Notes under the pieces: model-generated
Databases searched by the model: none
The model's input: the letters and a program-made list of their open reading frames with translations, nothing else
What the model was told of the DNA's origin: nothing
In this document: in pieces, positions 25,456 through 33,484 of the stretch
Numbering within the stretch: the first letter of the stretch is position 1
Layout: every line of letters starts with the position of its first letter
NCBI GenBank assembly: GCA_003170915.1
Contig: PMYB01000127.1
Location: forward strand, 45,566-109,565
DNA: 64,000 nucleotides
Direction of reading: 5' to 3'
Origin: Bryobacterales bacterium
GTDB taxonomy: Bacteria; Acidobacteriota; Terriglobia; Bryobacterales; Bryobacteraceae
Made by a program: the position numbers and the translations under genes

Positions 25456-26103
25456 TCACCGAACCTGCTCATCGAGAAATCTGTGGACCTTGGCCCACTC
25501 CAATGGGATCGCGTTCCACCTCTCCGGAAATTTCGCTCTTACCAGGGGCGATGGATGATCCGAAGCGAGTAGCGGCAGAGCCGTAGTTTTGAGGTAACGC
25601 TCAGCCCCGGCCGCCCTCTTTCCCACCAGGACAACCGCTCGCAATTCAGGCAGCAGGCCAATCAATTCCTTCACGCAGGCTGTTCCCTCGCGTAGTTCCT
25701 GCCGCGTCACCTTTCTCGTGTAGTTCCACCACGGAATTACGTTCCATGTGACTGTTAACCTTCGCGCTATACCTGCCTGTTCCATGAACCTGAACGTGGC
25801 TTCTGCGGTGGGATCGTCGTTGTTGCGGCTAATGAACCCGGAGCCTGACCGCATGCTCCCGCCCCGCTCCGCCGTCATGGGGCCGGGCTTTTCGAACAGG
25901 AACAGCACTTGCGCCTCTACACCGCCATCGAGCGGGTCAAACTCGGGGACTTCCACGGAACCGCGGTCGCGCAGCCGGGCAGCGTAGCTGGTCAGCGGCG
26001 CTACATGCGGCAGGCTCAACATGCTCCTGCGCCGCTCCCGCACGCCCGCATCGCGCATTGATCGCGGACCGTCATCGCCTGGCACGTCCTTCGGTCCATC
26101 CAT
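25456..26103 (-). CDS. Uracil-DNA-glycosylase-like protein
   Basis: 215 residues. The layout LFLFEKPGP ... GSGFISRNNDDPTAEATFRF ... TWNVIPWWNY ... VVLVGKRAAG ... SDHPSPLVR matches the uracil-DNA-glycosylase superfamily. There a GxxP-like loop, an N-x-x-P-W segment and a final HPS(P) motif form the active site. Such enzymes remove damaged bases, and some island members may act on modified phage DNA. The ATG at 26103 has GGGAGG 8 bases upstream. It lies 30 bases after a PD-(D/E)XK-like gene on the same strand, so the two form a candidate nuclease pair. Substrate unknown. Confidence 0.72.
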   Translation of the reverse strand: MDGPKDVPGDDGPRSMRDAGVRERRRSMLSLPHVAPLTSYAARLRDRGSVEVPEFDPLDGGVEAQVLFLFEKPGPMTAERGGSMRSGSGFISRNNDDPTAEATFRFMEQAGIARRLTVTWNVIPWWNYTRKVTRQELREGTACVKELIGLLPELRAVVLVGKRAAGAERYLKTTALPLLASDHPSPLVRAKFPERWNAIPLEWAKVHRFLDEQVR

Positions 26104-26133
26104 TCATTTTCCTCCCGGCTTCCGCACGTTCAG

Positions 26134-26622
26134 CTATCCGGCAGCGTTCCTGTCATCAATCCAATCGACGATGGTCATGGCAGGCTTCTGGCGCTTCCTC
26201 GTTTCGCAAAGAATTAGTGCTCCGTAGCAGTATCCGAGCTGGGCACGGAACGCGTGTACTCGCATCCGGTCGCAATCGCTGCCTTCCGGGTTGGTAGTTT
26301 TCTTCAGTTCAAGCACAAGGAGATTCGGCCCGTCGGGGCCTCGCCGATGGACAATCACATCGGGAACAACAAAGGCCCTTCCTTCTTTATCCCAGCGATT
26401 GGCGCACTCTTCGGGCAATCCCAGCTTTTTGGGAATGTTTCCATCCCGGTTGTACTCGGCGTCAACGGCATACTCGGGAAACGCCTTCTGCAGGTAAATC
26501 ATCAACCGGGCTGCAATACAGCGCTCGCCGAGATTGTTCTCCAAAAGGTAGCCATCGTTGCTCACGACCTCGTGCAGGGCATCGTGCAGCCGTTTCTTAA
26601 CCTCTTCAGCCTCCATCGCCAT
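26134..26622 (-). CDS. PD-(D/E)XK-like nuclease
   Basis: 162 residues. The centre has VVPDVIVHRRG followed by LLVLELKK, the D-(x)n-E-x-K arrangement of restriction-endonuclease folds. An upstream YNRDG could add a further acidic residue, and ALILCETRK fits the late strand. The size is that of a minimal nuclease core, and no DNA-binding extension is seen. It precedes the glycosylase-like gene by 30 bases. A base excision enzyme plus a nuclease could together recognise and cut modified DNA, an inference from adjacency only. Confidence 0.65.
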   Translation of the reverse strand: MAMEAEEVKKRLHDALHEVVSNDGYLLENNLGERCIAARLMIYLQKAFPEYAVDAEYNRDGNIPKKLGLPEECANRWDKEGRAFVVPDVIVHRRGPDGPNLLVLELKKTTNPEGSDCDRMRVHAFRAQLGYCYGALILCETRKRQKPAMTIVDWIDDRNAAG

Positions 26623-26941
26623 CTCCCTTCAAGACCATCTCAGCATCTTCCGTGCTGCCAAGCTACAGATCATCGGTGTTTCCGCACAAGCCTTTTGCAC
26701 CGCCAAACTTCCCCTGGCGGTTAATTACCCCTTTACGCTCAGCCCTGCCCTCTCCTTTTGCCGGTTTTTCAATTCATGACGCATCGTTGGCCGGGCGCGC
26801 CGGGCCGTCAACGGCCTGCCCGCTCCCAGGATTCCGTGTTGGCCGTATCCCCCGGATCAAGTCCGGGGTTGACCGCCCGGCTTACGCCCCCGGCCCTGTC
26901 TCTCCGCGTTTTGAAAAACCACTAGCAAAAGGAGAACTGTA
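26623..26941. other. GC-rich leader before the small-gene operon
   Basis: 319 bases without a supported ORF. It holds a block CGTCAACGGCCTGCCCGCTCC followed by GTGTTGGCCGT that recurs almost unchanged in the leader of ardC near 28973, and the hairpin CCCCGGATCAAGTCCGGGG. A ribosome site (AAAAGGAGAACTGTA) precedes the gene at 26942. Confidence 0.45.
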
Positions 26942-27313
26942 ATGGGCGACAGAGCACTAATGATCTTTACCGATGGCAAGCAAGTTTCCCCCGTCATTTA
27001 CCTTCACTGGTCCGGATCTAAGGTACCGGACTTGCTGGAGCAGCATAAGGCGCTCATGGTGAGCCGTGGCGCCGATGTTCCTTACGCCGCGGCCCGATTT
27101 GTCGGGATCGTTCACGCCACAATGCCGGAGCAGAACCTGAGCTTGGGCATGTGGAACGCAGACCGCAGAATACGAACCGCCGTTACCCGCAGCGACGCCG
27201 ACGCCCTGACAGAATTCAGCCACGGCGATGCAGGCGTCGTTGTTGTCGATGTCACAGATTATTCCTGGAAGGCTTACGGCGGCTATCTTTCCAGCCAGAG
27301 GGGGCAGCAATGA
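26942..27313 (+). CDS. Plasmid-type hypothetical protein
   Basis: 123 residues, unrecognised. It begins MGDRALMIFTDGKQVSPVIY and has a compact alpha/beta pattern with LHWSGSKVPDLLEQH and a hydrophobic VVVVDV strand. AGGAGAA precedes the ATG at good distance. It is the first of three genes joined by ATGA overlaps (26942, 27310, 27534), so they are translated together. Proteins of this kind cluster with ArdC on conjugative elements; the context suggests an early-expressed establishment gene. Confidence 0.6.
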   Translation: MGDRALMIFTDGKQVSPVIYLHWSGSKVPDLLEQHKALMVSRGADVPYAAARFVGIVHATMPEQNLSLGMWNADRRIRTAVTRSDADALTEFSHGDAGVVVVDVTDYSWKAYGGYLSSQRGQQ

Positions 27314-27537
27314 CCGGCATCGACAACGACTTCGGTTTGAAATGCCCCGAGTGCGGCGCATCCGATGAGATCGATGTCTGTGCCGACGTCTGGGTTCGCT
27401 TATGCCCTGACGGCACCGACGTTACAGCCGCCGAGAACGGCGACACCGAATGGACTGACCACAGCGGTGCCAAGTGCTGTGCGTGCGGCTTTGGCGGCAA
27501 TGTCAGCGATTTCAGCAAAGCAGGAGGCCAGCCATGA
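27310..27537 (+). CDS. Small zinc-ribbon protein
   Basis: 75 residues starting MTGIDNDFGLKCPECGASDE. CPECG and the later CCACGFGG give a four-cysteine zinc ribbon; the middle is acidic. The start overlaps the previous stop as ATGA; the ORF-track start at 27151 belongs to another gene. Small zinc-ribbon proteins of this type are frequent beside ArdC-like genes on alphaproteobacterial plasmids. A DNA- or protein-binding accessory role is possible. Confidence 0.65.
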   Translation: MTGIDNDFGLKCPECGASDEIDVCADVWVRLCPDGTDVTAAENGDTEWTDHSGAKCCACGFGGNVSDFSKAGGQP

Positions 27538-28004
27538 CCGTCATCGACCTGTCCGATCAGCTTGACGATATCCGCCGCCGCTACCCGGAATACTGGAATT
27601 CCGACGAGGCCGTGCGCGAATTGCAGACCCTGTGGGGTGGCGCCGATTGCAACGATTGTGGCGTTTTCGAGCGCGACGAAACCATCCGCATCGAGATTGA
27701 CGGCCAGAAATCCTGGTACGGAGAACTGCGGATCGCCGTCGCGCCGAACGGCTGGCACGCCATAGCGACAAGCTACTGGTACGGCCAGGGCGGCGGCGGA
27801 TCATCGCCTTCCGTCTGGAACCGCACGGCCTGTACCACGCGCGACGAAGCCGTCGCCGCCGGCATCAACGAGCTGATCGCCACCTTCGAGGGTATCCGGG
27901 ACTGGAAAGGCTATGCACCGCAAAACCAGTCCGCGCTCGCGCAGCGCATGATCGAAACGCTCAAAGCCTGGCTGTCACACTCCCGCCAGTTGTCGCTTTT
28001 CTGA
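27534..28004 (+). CDS. Hypothetical protein of the small-gene operon
   Basis: 156 residues, unrecognised, starting MTVIDLSDQLDDIRRRYPEY. It contains a CNDCG pair and an aromatic-rich strand (WHAIATSYWYGQGGG), ending with an amphipathic helix. Its ATG overlaps the zinc-ribbon gene as ATGA. No membrane segment or enzyme motif is visible. Its partners and place next to ardC suggest a role in element establishment. Confidence 0.6.
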   Translation: MTVIDLSDQLDDIRRRYPEYWNSDEAVRELQTLWGGADCNDCGVFERDETIRIEIDGQKSWYGELRIAVAPNGWHAIATSYWYGQGGGGSSPSVWNRTACTTRDEAVAAGINELIATFEGIRDWKGYAPQNQSALAQRMIETLKAWLSHSRQLSLF

Positions 28005-28310
28005 CATCATCGCGTAGCCCGTCCCCTGCCCCCAGCAGTGCAGATGATCGTCCCAGATCACTGCGCAGCGATGTTTCTTTCCTTCTCTGTGTTGTCAGTT
28101 TCCCGCCAGCTTTTAGCCGTCCGCGCCGGAAAAGGATCAAGCCCGCGACAAGGAGCAGCAGGGCCGCGCCCGGCTCAGGGCTTAAAAGCCCCGCCCCGTT
28201 CGCAACCCGGCCGCCCAACCGCCAGGCTGGACTTTTCCGGCAATCGCGGCCCGGCAAGGGACCCGGCGTACTGACAACCACAAGAGGAACGGAAACAAAG
28301 GAGCTGCACA
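28005..28310. other. Intergenic with a possible PEP-CTERM-like remnant (minus strand)
   Basis: 306 bases. No forward gene is seen. On the minus strand a frame reads SPEPGAALLLLVAGLILFRR, which looks like a PEP-CTERM sorting tail (PEP motif, hydrophobic helix, basic cluster) but then runs on for 50 more residues. It may be a relic of an exported protein or chance. Confidence 0.3.
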
Positions 28311-28535
28311 ATGACCACAGAAGAACCGATATCCTTCATCGACTACTGGGATGCTGTTGACGCCGCGATGCTCAAATTCTTCGGCATCGACACCGGCGAC
28401 GCAGGCATCGGAGCTGACCGCATCGCCGCAGCGCAGGAAGAAGGCGACACGCCCGAGGATTTCGCCCTCTGGTTTGGCGAAAAATACGGCCTCAAAACTA
28501 TCGCCGAGTGGAAGGCTGAATGGGGGCGCACATGA
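28311..28535 (+). CDS. Small acidic hypothetical protein
   Basis: 74 residues, acidic, starting MTTEEPISFIDYWDAVDAAM, with a helical pattern to the end (LKTIAEWKAEW). A ribosome site (AAAGGAGCTGCACA) precedes the ATG. It overlaps the next, frameshifted gene as ATGA at 28532. Such short proteins are common next to ArdC-type genes. Function unknown. Confidence 0.6.
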   Translation: MTTEEPISFIDYWDAVDAAMLKFFGIDTGDAGIGADRIAAAQEEGDTPEDFALWFGEKYGLKTIAEWKAEWGRT

Positions 28536-28790
28536 CCTGTACTCTCAAACAGGCGCAGCACCAGTTCGCCCGGAACATCGCCGCGGATCTCCCTGCGAGG
28601 CATCCCCGCCCTCGTCGATAGCGGCAACACGCTCAGTGGTGAACGGTTCGCCAGTGCATGGTCGCCTGCGACGACTGGATTTTGGCTCCAGCATGGCCGC
28701 CTGTTTCCCGAAGCCCCCTCATCCACGACCCAGGAGCGCATCCCTGACGAAGACTCGGTCATGCCCGGCGAGCAGTTGGTGCTCCTGTAG
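28532..28790 (+). pseudogene. Frameshifted small gene after 28311
   Basis: The frame opened by the ATG at 28532 reads MTCTLKQAQHQFARNIAADL and stops near 28621. A neighbouring frame continues with GIPALVDSGNTLSGERFASA, goes on coding-like and ends EQLVLL at 28790. Joining the two frames near 28600 gives one protein of about 85 residues. It is a pseudogene or a sequencing slip. Not in the ORF track. Confidence 0.5.
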
Positions 28791-29116
28791 ACCCTCCCGG
28801 CAACCGAGCCCGCTCACCGCTCCAGAGCGGGACGGACGTGCAGCCCCGCACACCGCGAGATTGCCGTTTTATCGCGGTTATGTTCCTGCCGTCTTCCGCA
28901 ACCCTTGTCCGTTCCCGTTTGCCACACGGTTTTCTCATAACCTTGCCGCGATCATGGGCCGGTCGGCGTGCCCCGTCAACGGCGCTGCCCGCTCCATTCG
29001 TCCCTGCGGTCCTCCCGTGTTGGCCGTTCCCCTCCGGTGACAGGTCCCTTCATCCCGCCCGGCCTTTCACTGCCCGCGTCATGAGAAACCCCGACGCAAG
29101 GAAAGAGGAACAGACA
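28791..29116. other. Leader region of ardC
   Basis: 326 bases without a supported gene. It repeats the CGTCAACGGC(G)CTGCCCGCTCC and GTGTTGGCCGT blocks of the leader at 26800, suggesting shared regulation or a duplicated promoter region. AAAGAGGAA precedes the ATG at 29117. Confidence 0.4.
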
Positions 29117-30022
29117 ATGCAGAATACAGAACGGCAGGATATCTACACCCGCATCACCGGAAAAATCGTCGCTTCCCTGGAGGCGGGCGTCCGTCCCTGG
29201 ATCAGGCCATGGAGCGGAGAGAACGCCGCCGGCAGGATCACACGTCCGCTGCGCCACAACGGCATGCCCTATTCCGGCATCAACATCCTGATGCTGTGGG
29301 CCTCGTCGGTCGAACAGGGCTTCGCCTCGCCAAGCTGGATGACCTTCAGGCAGGCGCTTGAGCTGGACGCCCACGTCCGCAAGGGCGAGAAGGGTTCACT
29401 GGTCGTGTATGCCAACTCGATCACGAAGACCGAGCAGAACGATGCCGGGGAGGATGTCGAGCGCGATATCCATTTCCTGAAAGGCTACACAGTTTTCAAC
29501 TGCGACCAAATTGCGGGACTGCCCGAGCACTACTACGTGAAGCCGGAGCCGAAATTCACCGCCGTCGAGCGTATCGGCCACGCCGAGGCGTTTTTCGCGG
29601 CCACCAAAGCCGATATTCGCTACCGGGGCGGCCAGGCTTACTACGCGCAGGGAGCCGACTATATCCAGATGCCGCCGATTGAGAGCTTCCGCGACGCTGA
29701 ATCGTTTTACGCCACGCTCGGTCATGAATGTTGTCACTGGACGAAGCACCCGTCCCGTCTTGAGCGCGATTTCGGACGCAAGAGCTGGGGCGACGAAGGC
29801 TATGCCGCCGAGGAACTCGTCGCCGAACTGGGGTCCGCGTTCCTGTGCGCCGATCTCGAACTCACCCCGGAGGTCCGCGACGATCATGCCTCCTACATCG
29901 CCTCGTGGGCTCAAGTGCTGAAGAACGACAGCCGCGCGATCTTCACCGCAGCCGCCCACGCGCAGCGCGCCGTCGATTTCCTGCACAGGCTCCAGCCGGA
30001 GCGCATAGAGGCCGCCGCTTAA
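29117..30022 (+). CDS. ardC: ArdC-like antirestriction protein
   Basis: 301 residues from ATG at 29117. The N-terminal half is the ArdC single-strand-DNA-binding domain (YTRITGKIVASLEAG, WIRPWS, GMPYSGINILML, KGEKGSLVVY). The C-terminal half is a zincin with HECCHWTKH near residue 204 and the later EELVAELGSAFLC. ArdC proteins enter recipient cells with conjugating DNA and protect it from restriction. The ORF-track start at 28838 reads through the leader and is rejected. The gene is followed by a terminator. An antirestriction gene on an element that itself carries type I R-M is common. Confidence 0.9.
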   Translation: MQNTERQDIYTRITGKIVASLEAGVRPWIRPWSGENAAGRITRPLRHNGMPYSGINILMLWASSVEQGFASPSWMTFRQALELDAHVRKGEKGSLVVYANSITKTEQNDAGEDVERDIHFLKGYTVFNCDQIAGLPEHYYVKPEPKFTAVERIGHAEAFFAATKADIRYRGGQAYYAQGADYIQMPPIESFRDAESFYATLGHECCHWTKHPSRLERDFGRKSWGDEGYAAEELVAELGSAFLCADLELTPEVRDDHASYIASWAQVLKNDSRAIFTAAAHAQRAVDFLHRLQPERIEAAA

Positions 30023-30032
30023 TCAAGAGTCT

Positions 30033-30062
30033 GCCCCCTGCGGTGGCGGGGGGCGGCCTTTT
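30033..30062 (+). terminator. Rho-independent terminator after ardC
   Basis: GCCCCC, a 10-base loop, GGGGGC, then GGCCTTTTC. A six-pair GC stem with a short T-run 10 bases after the ardC stop. Confidence 0.6.
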
Positions 30063-30087
30063 CTGGATCAGGGCGTGTCCGCCGTTC

Positions 30088-30186
30088 CGGATCTACGCGC
30101 TTCGCACCCCGAGCCTGCCCGGCAGCGCCGGAGGCTTCGCCGCGGCAAGTCGTCTCGGCCTGCCGGTAACGATCCCTCACGCGGGA
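30088..30186. repeat. Dispersed structured repeat, copy C
   Basis: The most diverged copy: CGGATCTACGCGC, CACCCCGAGCCTG, an enlarged middle hairpin region, then CTCGGCCTGCCGGTAACGATCCCTCACGC. It sits between the ardC terminator and the end of the leftward helicase gene. Confidence 0.5.
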
Positions 30187-30238
30187 ATACAGGTCCGCAA
30201 AATCAAAACTCTATTCTCAGTCGCCCGGTTTTGTGTGT

Positions 30239-33200
30239 TTACGGTCGTCGACTAGCTGGGCTCAAATCAATTTGCAGCTCTGCTACGATCCCAGCCCGTT
30301 CATTTTCGGGAATCTGGGCCAACAGATAGGTAATCAGATCCTCCTGCCGGCTCTGGCCGAAAACCATGCGGTAGATCGCCAGCGCACGACGCAGCCCATA
30401 TAGGCGCTCTACCTCACGACTGAACGGCAACGCGGGAACATGCCGCTCGATTTTTGCGTCGCCGGGAAACAGCCAGTAAGGCACGAGATCATTTTCCTGA
30501 ACCGACCGCCCTGCCCGGCCCAGCTCAAAAACCGTCTCCCACACATCCGAGTCGCCATGGCTCAAAGCCTTGCCGGCAAATGCCGCCGCAACGTTCTTGC
30601 GGACTGCGTGTCCTTTGTAGCGATGTATCCGACCCTCGCGCTGTTCGAGATCAACGGGGTTCGACGGCAGGTTCCAGTGGGTAACGGCGTGACAGTAATG
30701 ATGAAAATCAAGACCCTCCTGCCCGACGGAGGTTGAAACCAGCACAAACGGCCAGAATGGCGAGTTGAACGCCGCGCGCACGCGCTCCTTGCGCGTTGCC
30801 GGAGACGAGCCATCGAAGACGAGTGGCGCTTCTTCGTCCGAGCGTTCATCGCCAAATCGCATGGCGAAGCGAAGGCGCATCGGTTCAGTCTTGATGTTTA
30901 TTTCGCGGGCATACCGAGGCGCTGTGACTTCATCGATGCGCAGCGATGCAGCGCGGATTGTGAGCGCCGCAATGAGCTCCGCACCAATCTTATCCGCTAT
31001 CACCGCTGCCGGCAGCGCGGCAACGCCGAGCGACTCCCGGAGCAGATGCGCGTATTCATCAAGCACGGCCTGGAGCCCGCCCGCATGCGCGTATTCCAGA
31101 ACACGTTCCCAGTAAGGCTCGCCTCGAAATTCCGAGCGGACGGCTTCGATGACCTCGGCGTGGTTGAAAAGGCTGAGAAAGGATCTTCCCGAGCGTGCCG
31201 CGATGTCACGCAGAGGCAGGCAGGTCGCGGGGTCAGTACGGCTTGCACGCGCGTAGGCGCGCATCGCAGCCGTTGCAGGAGCGGCCGAGGCCGCGAGGGC
31301 CAGAACATTGAAGAGATCGTCCGGGGGCGTGCCGAGATGGTCTTTCCCGCTAAGAATGGAATCGAGTGTCTCCTTCGCCTTCTCGACATGGCTGGACCAG
31401 CCGTCGTCTTCGTCTCCCGCTTCCGTGCCGGCCCATATCTGCGCCAGCTCCGAGCGCTCCCACCATTCCTGCGCCGCGAACGGGAACTCCGCGAAGTCAA
31501 GCAGCATCGGCGCAATCCAGTACCACCGATCATCGGTGTTGGTGGTCGGCTCCTGAACGATCCCGAGCTTTCCAATCAAGCCCTTTATGCGAACGGTGAA
31601 CTGCGCGAGCACCTCTGCCGCCGTCAGACGGGTGCCCCGCGCCAACTCTCGCGGGTCGCAGTGGCGCGCAAACGCAAGACAGGGGTAGATGAGCAAAAGC
31701 ACAGGCAGACCGGTAAGACGGTTGTCCGATATCGTGAACCGCAACAATCCGCGCTGCTTTTTCCAATCGTCCTGCGTCAACTGAGCACGGGGATGGGACG
31801 CCCGCATCATGCGCCGCTCCGCTTCGTACGAAACGAGCGACGCTACGGCGCGCGGAACCATGTGCCAGGCGGAAAAGACCAGCCGTTTTGTCACACTGGC
31901 CAATTCCGGCGCGGCAAACGGCCCCTCAGGAGCGTAGTAGCCAAGCGACGGCGGCATCCAGAGCAGCCGCCACATCCCGCGATCGACGGTTTCAGAGAGT
32001 AGCTCGCGCAGACGCGGATTCGCGGGTTCGACCGGCTTGTAGGTGCGCGCGCACTCCAGATCGAGAAATGTCTCCGGGAACTCCCGTACGAGGCCCACCA
32101 TCTTGCCTTTTTCGGGCGCATCCCTGAAGGCCCGCTTCAGGGCATAGTTATCCATGAAATTAAACAGGTACGGCGCCGACTTCCAATATTCGACGACATC
32201 TCCCTCGTCCACCGTGTCGGCAACGCGCTGTGCGCCCAGAAACGCCCGAACATCGACGGCATGGAGCGAAGCGTCGGCCGGCGGCGCGTCCAGGAGCATT
32301 CCGCCGCGCATGTTCGACGACGCGAGGCGTTCCGTGCGCGCCATCACCCGGCACAGACGCTGCTGGAGCGCGGTTTTTGCTTTCCGCAGTCGCGTCAGCC
32401 CGTCTTGCGTCATCACGGCGGGCAGAGCAGCGCGATATTCCGCCAATATCTCCTTGCAGCCGTCCGCGTCGCTGTTTTCCAGAAAACGCAATAATTCAAG
32501 GAAATCACCGTAGTGATCGTCACCGGTCTCATGATGAAGACTCAGACCGCGATACGGCGTGGCCGAGAGCAGAAGAACGCGGGAGCCCTGGCCCGCCTCC
32601 GAATCAAACAGGCCGCGCGCAAGGTCGCCCGCGTCCGAATCTTCTTTCAGGAGATGTTTGAAACGCTGAAACTCATCCAGAATGATTAAATCCGGCTCCA
32701 GTGTCGCGATACAAACGCGAGCGAGCAACCGTCGCAACTCGCCGATCCACCGCGTCCGCAACTTGGGTGCGTCCGGCGGCACCACAGAGTTGATCCGGCA
32801 GAATATGCCGCGCAACTCTTCGAAGCGCGTGCGCAAGTCCGGCTTCCCGGCGGCTACATCTTCCTGCACCTGCTTCGCCAGGACGGAAACAAACTCATCC
32901 GCAATCTGCTTATTCAGTTTCTCGAAGTCAAACGCATCCAATCCCCGCTTGAAGGGAGCCGTCCCCGCATAATCCTGCATCACGTAAACCGAAGCCCGTG
33001 AGCCGTGTATTCCCCATGCGCGATCGAGCAGCCAGTAAAGCAGAACCCGTTCATCGATGCGCCCGCCGCCGCCGGTCTGCTCGAAGGACGTAGCGGGGGT
33101 CAGCGCCACGAAGTTGACGCGATGGCTTCGGAGGTCCTGCATTTGCAGCGGCAGCAAGGTCAGGCGCGTTGCCTGCGCTGCTTCCTCGCATCCCGGTATT

Positions 33201-33484
33201 TTGAGGCGGTCTATGTTTTGGCGGGCGATGTCCGCGTTCGAACAGATATAGATCACATCAATGCGGCGCGATTTGTTGCGCAACACTTCATCCCAAAGGT
33301 GGTCAATTGTTCGCGCAATCACGCCGCGTGCGACGAGGGTCTTGCCCAATCCCACTTCGTCGGCGACGAGAAACCGCCGCGTCGGGTCCGGCCCGTAGAA
33401 CCGGTCAAAAACATAGTTGACCGTCGCCGTCTGAAAATCCTTCAGGCCTGCGAGAGCCGACGATGTGTCAGGGCGCGTGCTCAT
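30239..33484 (-). CDS. SNF2-like DEAD/DEAH helicase, ZacC-like
   Basis: 1081 residues from ATG at 33484. Walker A is DEVGLGKT (about residue 43) and the DEAH-box variant is ILDEFQRF (about 270). The C-terminal helicase domain carries SVGQEGLDFH and QREGRIHRYKGH near 925-960. Hundreds of helical residues lie between the motor halves. I chose the start at 33484 because it overlaps the previous stop as ATGA; the longer ORF adds 14 residues. It is the last gene of a coupled operon with DUF6361 and PLD-like genes, the composition I know from the Azaca defence system. The helicase probably scans or unwinds invading DNA for the PLD partner. Confidence 0.82.
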   Translation of the reverse strand: MSTRPDTSSALAGLKDFQTATVNYVFDRFYGPDPTRRFLVADEVGLGKTLVARGVIARTIDHLWDEVLRNKSRRIDVIYICSNADIARQNIDRLKIPGCEEAAQATRLTLLPLQMQDLRSHRVNFVALTPATSFEQTGGGGRIDERVLLYWLLDRAWGIHGSRASVYVMQDYAGTAPFKRGLDAFDFEKLNKQIADEFVSVLAKQVQEDVAAGKPDLRTRFEELRGIFCRINSVVPPDAPKLRTRWIGELRRLLARVCIATLEPDLIILDEFQRFKHLLKEDSDAGDLARGLFDSEAGQGSRVLLLSATPYRGLSLHHETGDDHYGDFLELLRFLENSDADGCKEILAEYRAALPAVMTQDGLTRLRKAKTALQQRLCRVMARTERLASSNMRGGMLLDAPPADASLHAVDVRAFLGAQRVADTVDEGDVVEYWKSAPYLFNFMDNYALKRAFRDAPEKGKMVGLVREFPETFLDLECARTYKPVEPANPRLRELLSETVDRGMWRLLWMPPSLGYYAPEGPFAAPELASVTKRLVFSAWHMVPRAVASLVSYEAERRMMRASHPRAQLTQDDWKKQRGLLRFTISDNRLTGLPVLLLIYPCLAFARHCDPRELARGTRLTAAEVLAQFTVRIKGLIGKLGIVQEPTTNTDDRWYWIAPMLLDFAEFPFAAQEWWERSELAQIWAGTEAGDEDDGWSSHVEKAKETLDSILSGKDHLGTPPDDLFNVLALAASAAPATAAMRAYARASRTDPATCLPLRDIAARSGRSFLSLFNHAEVIEAVRSEFRGEPYWERVLEYAHAGGLQAVLDEYAHLLRESLGVAALPAAVIADKIGAELIAALTIRAASLRIDEVTAPRYAREINIKTEPMRLRFAMRFGDERSDEEAPLVFDGSSPATRKERVRAAFNSPFWPFVLVSTSVGQEGLDFHHYCHAVTHWNLPSNPVDLEQREGRIHRYKGHAVRKNVAAAFAGKALSHGDSDVWETVFELGRAGRSVQENDLVPYWLFPGDAKIERHVPALPFSREVERLYGLRRALAIYRMVFGQSRQEDLITYLLAQIPENERAGIVAELQIDLSPASRRP

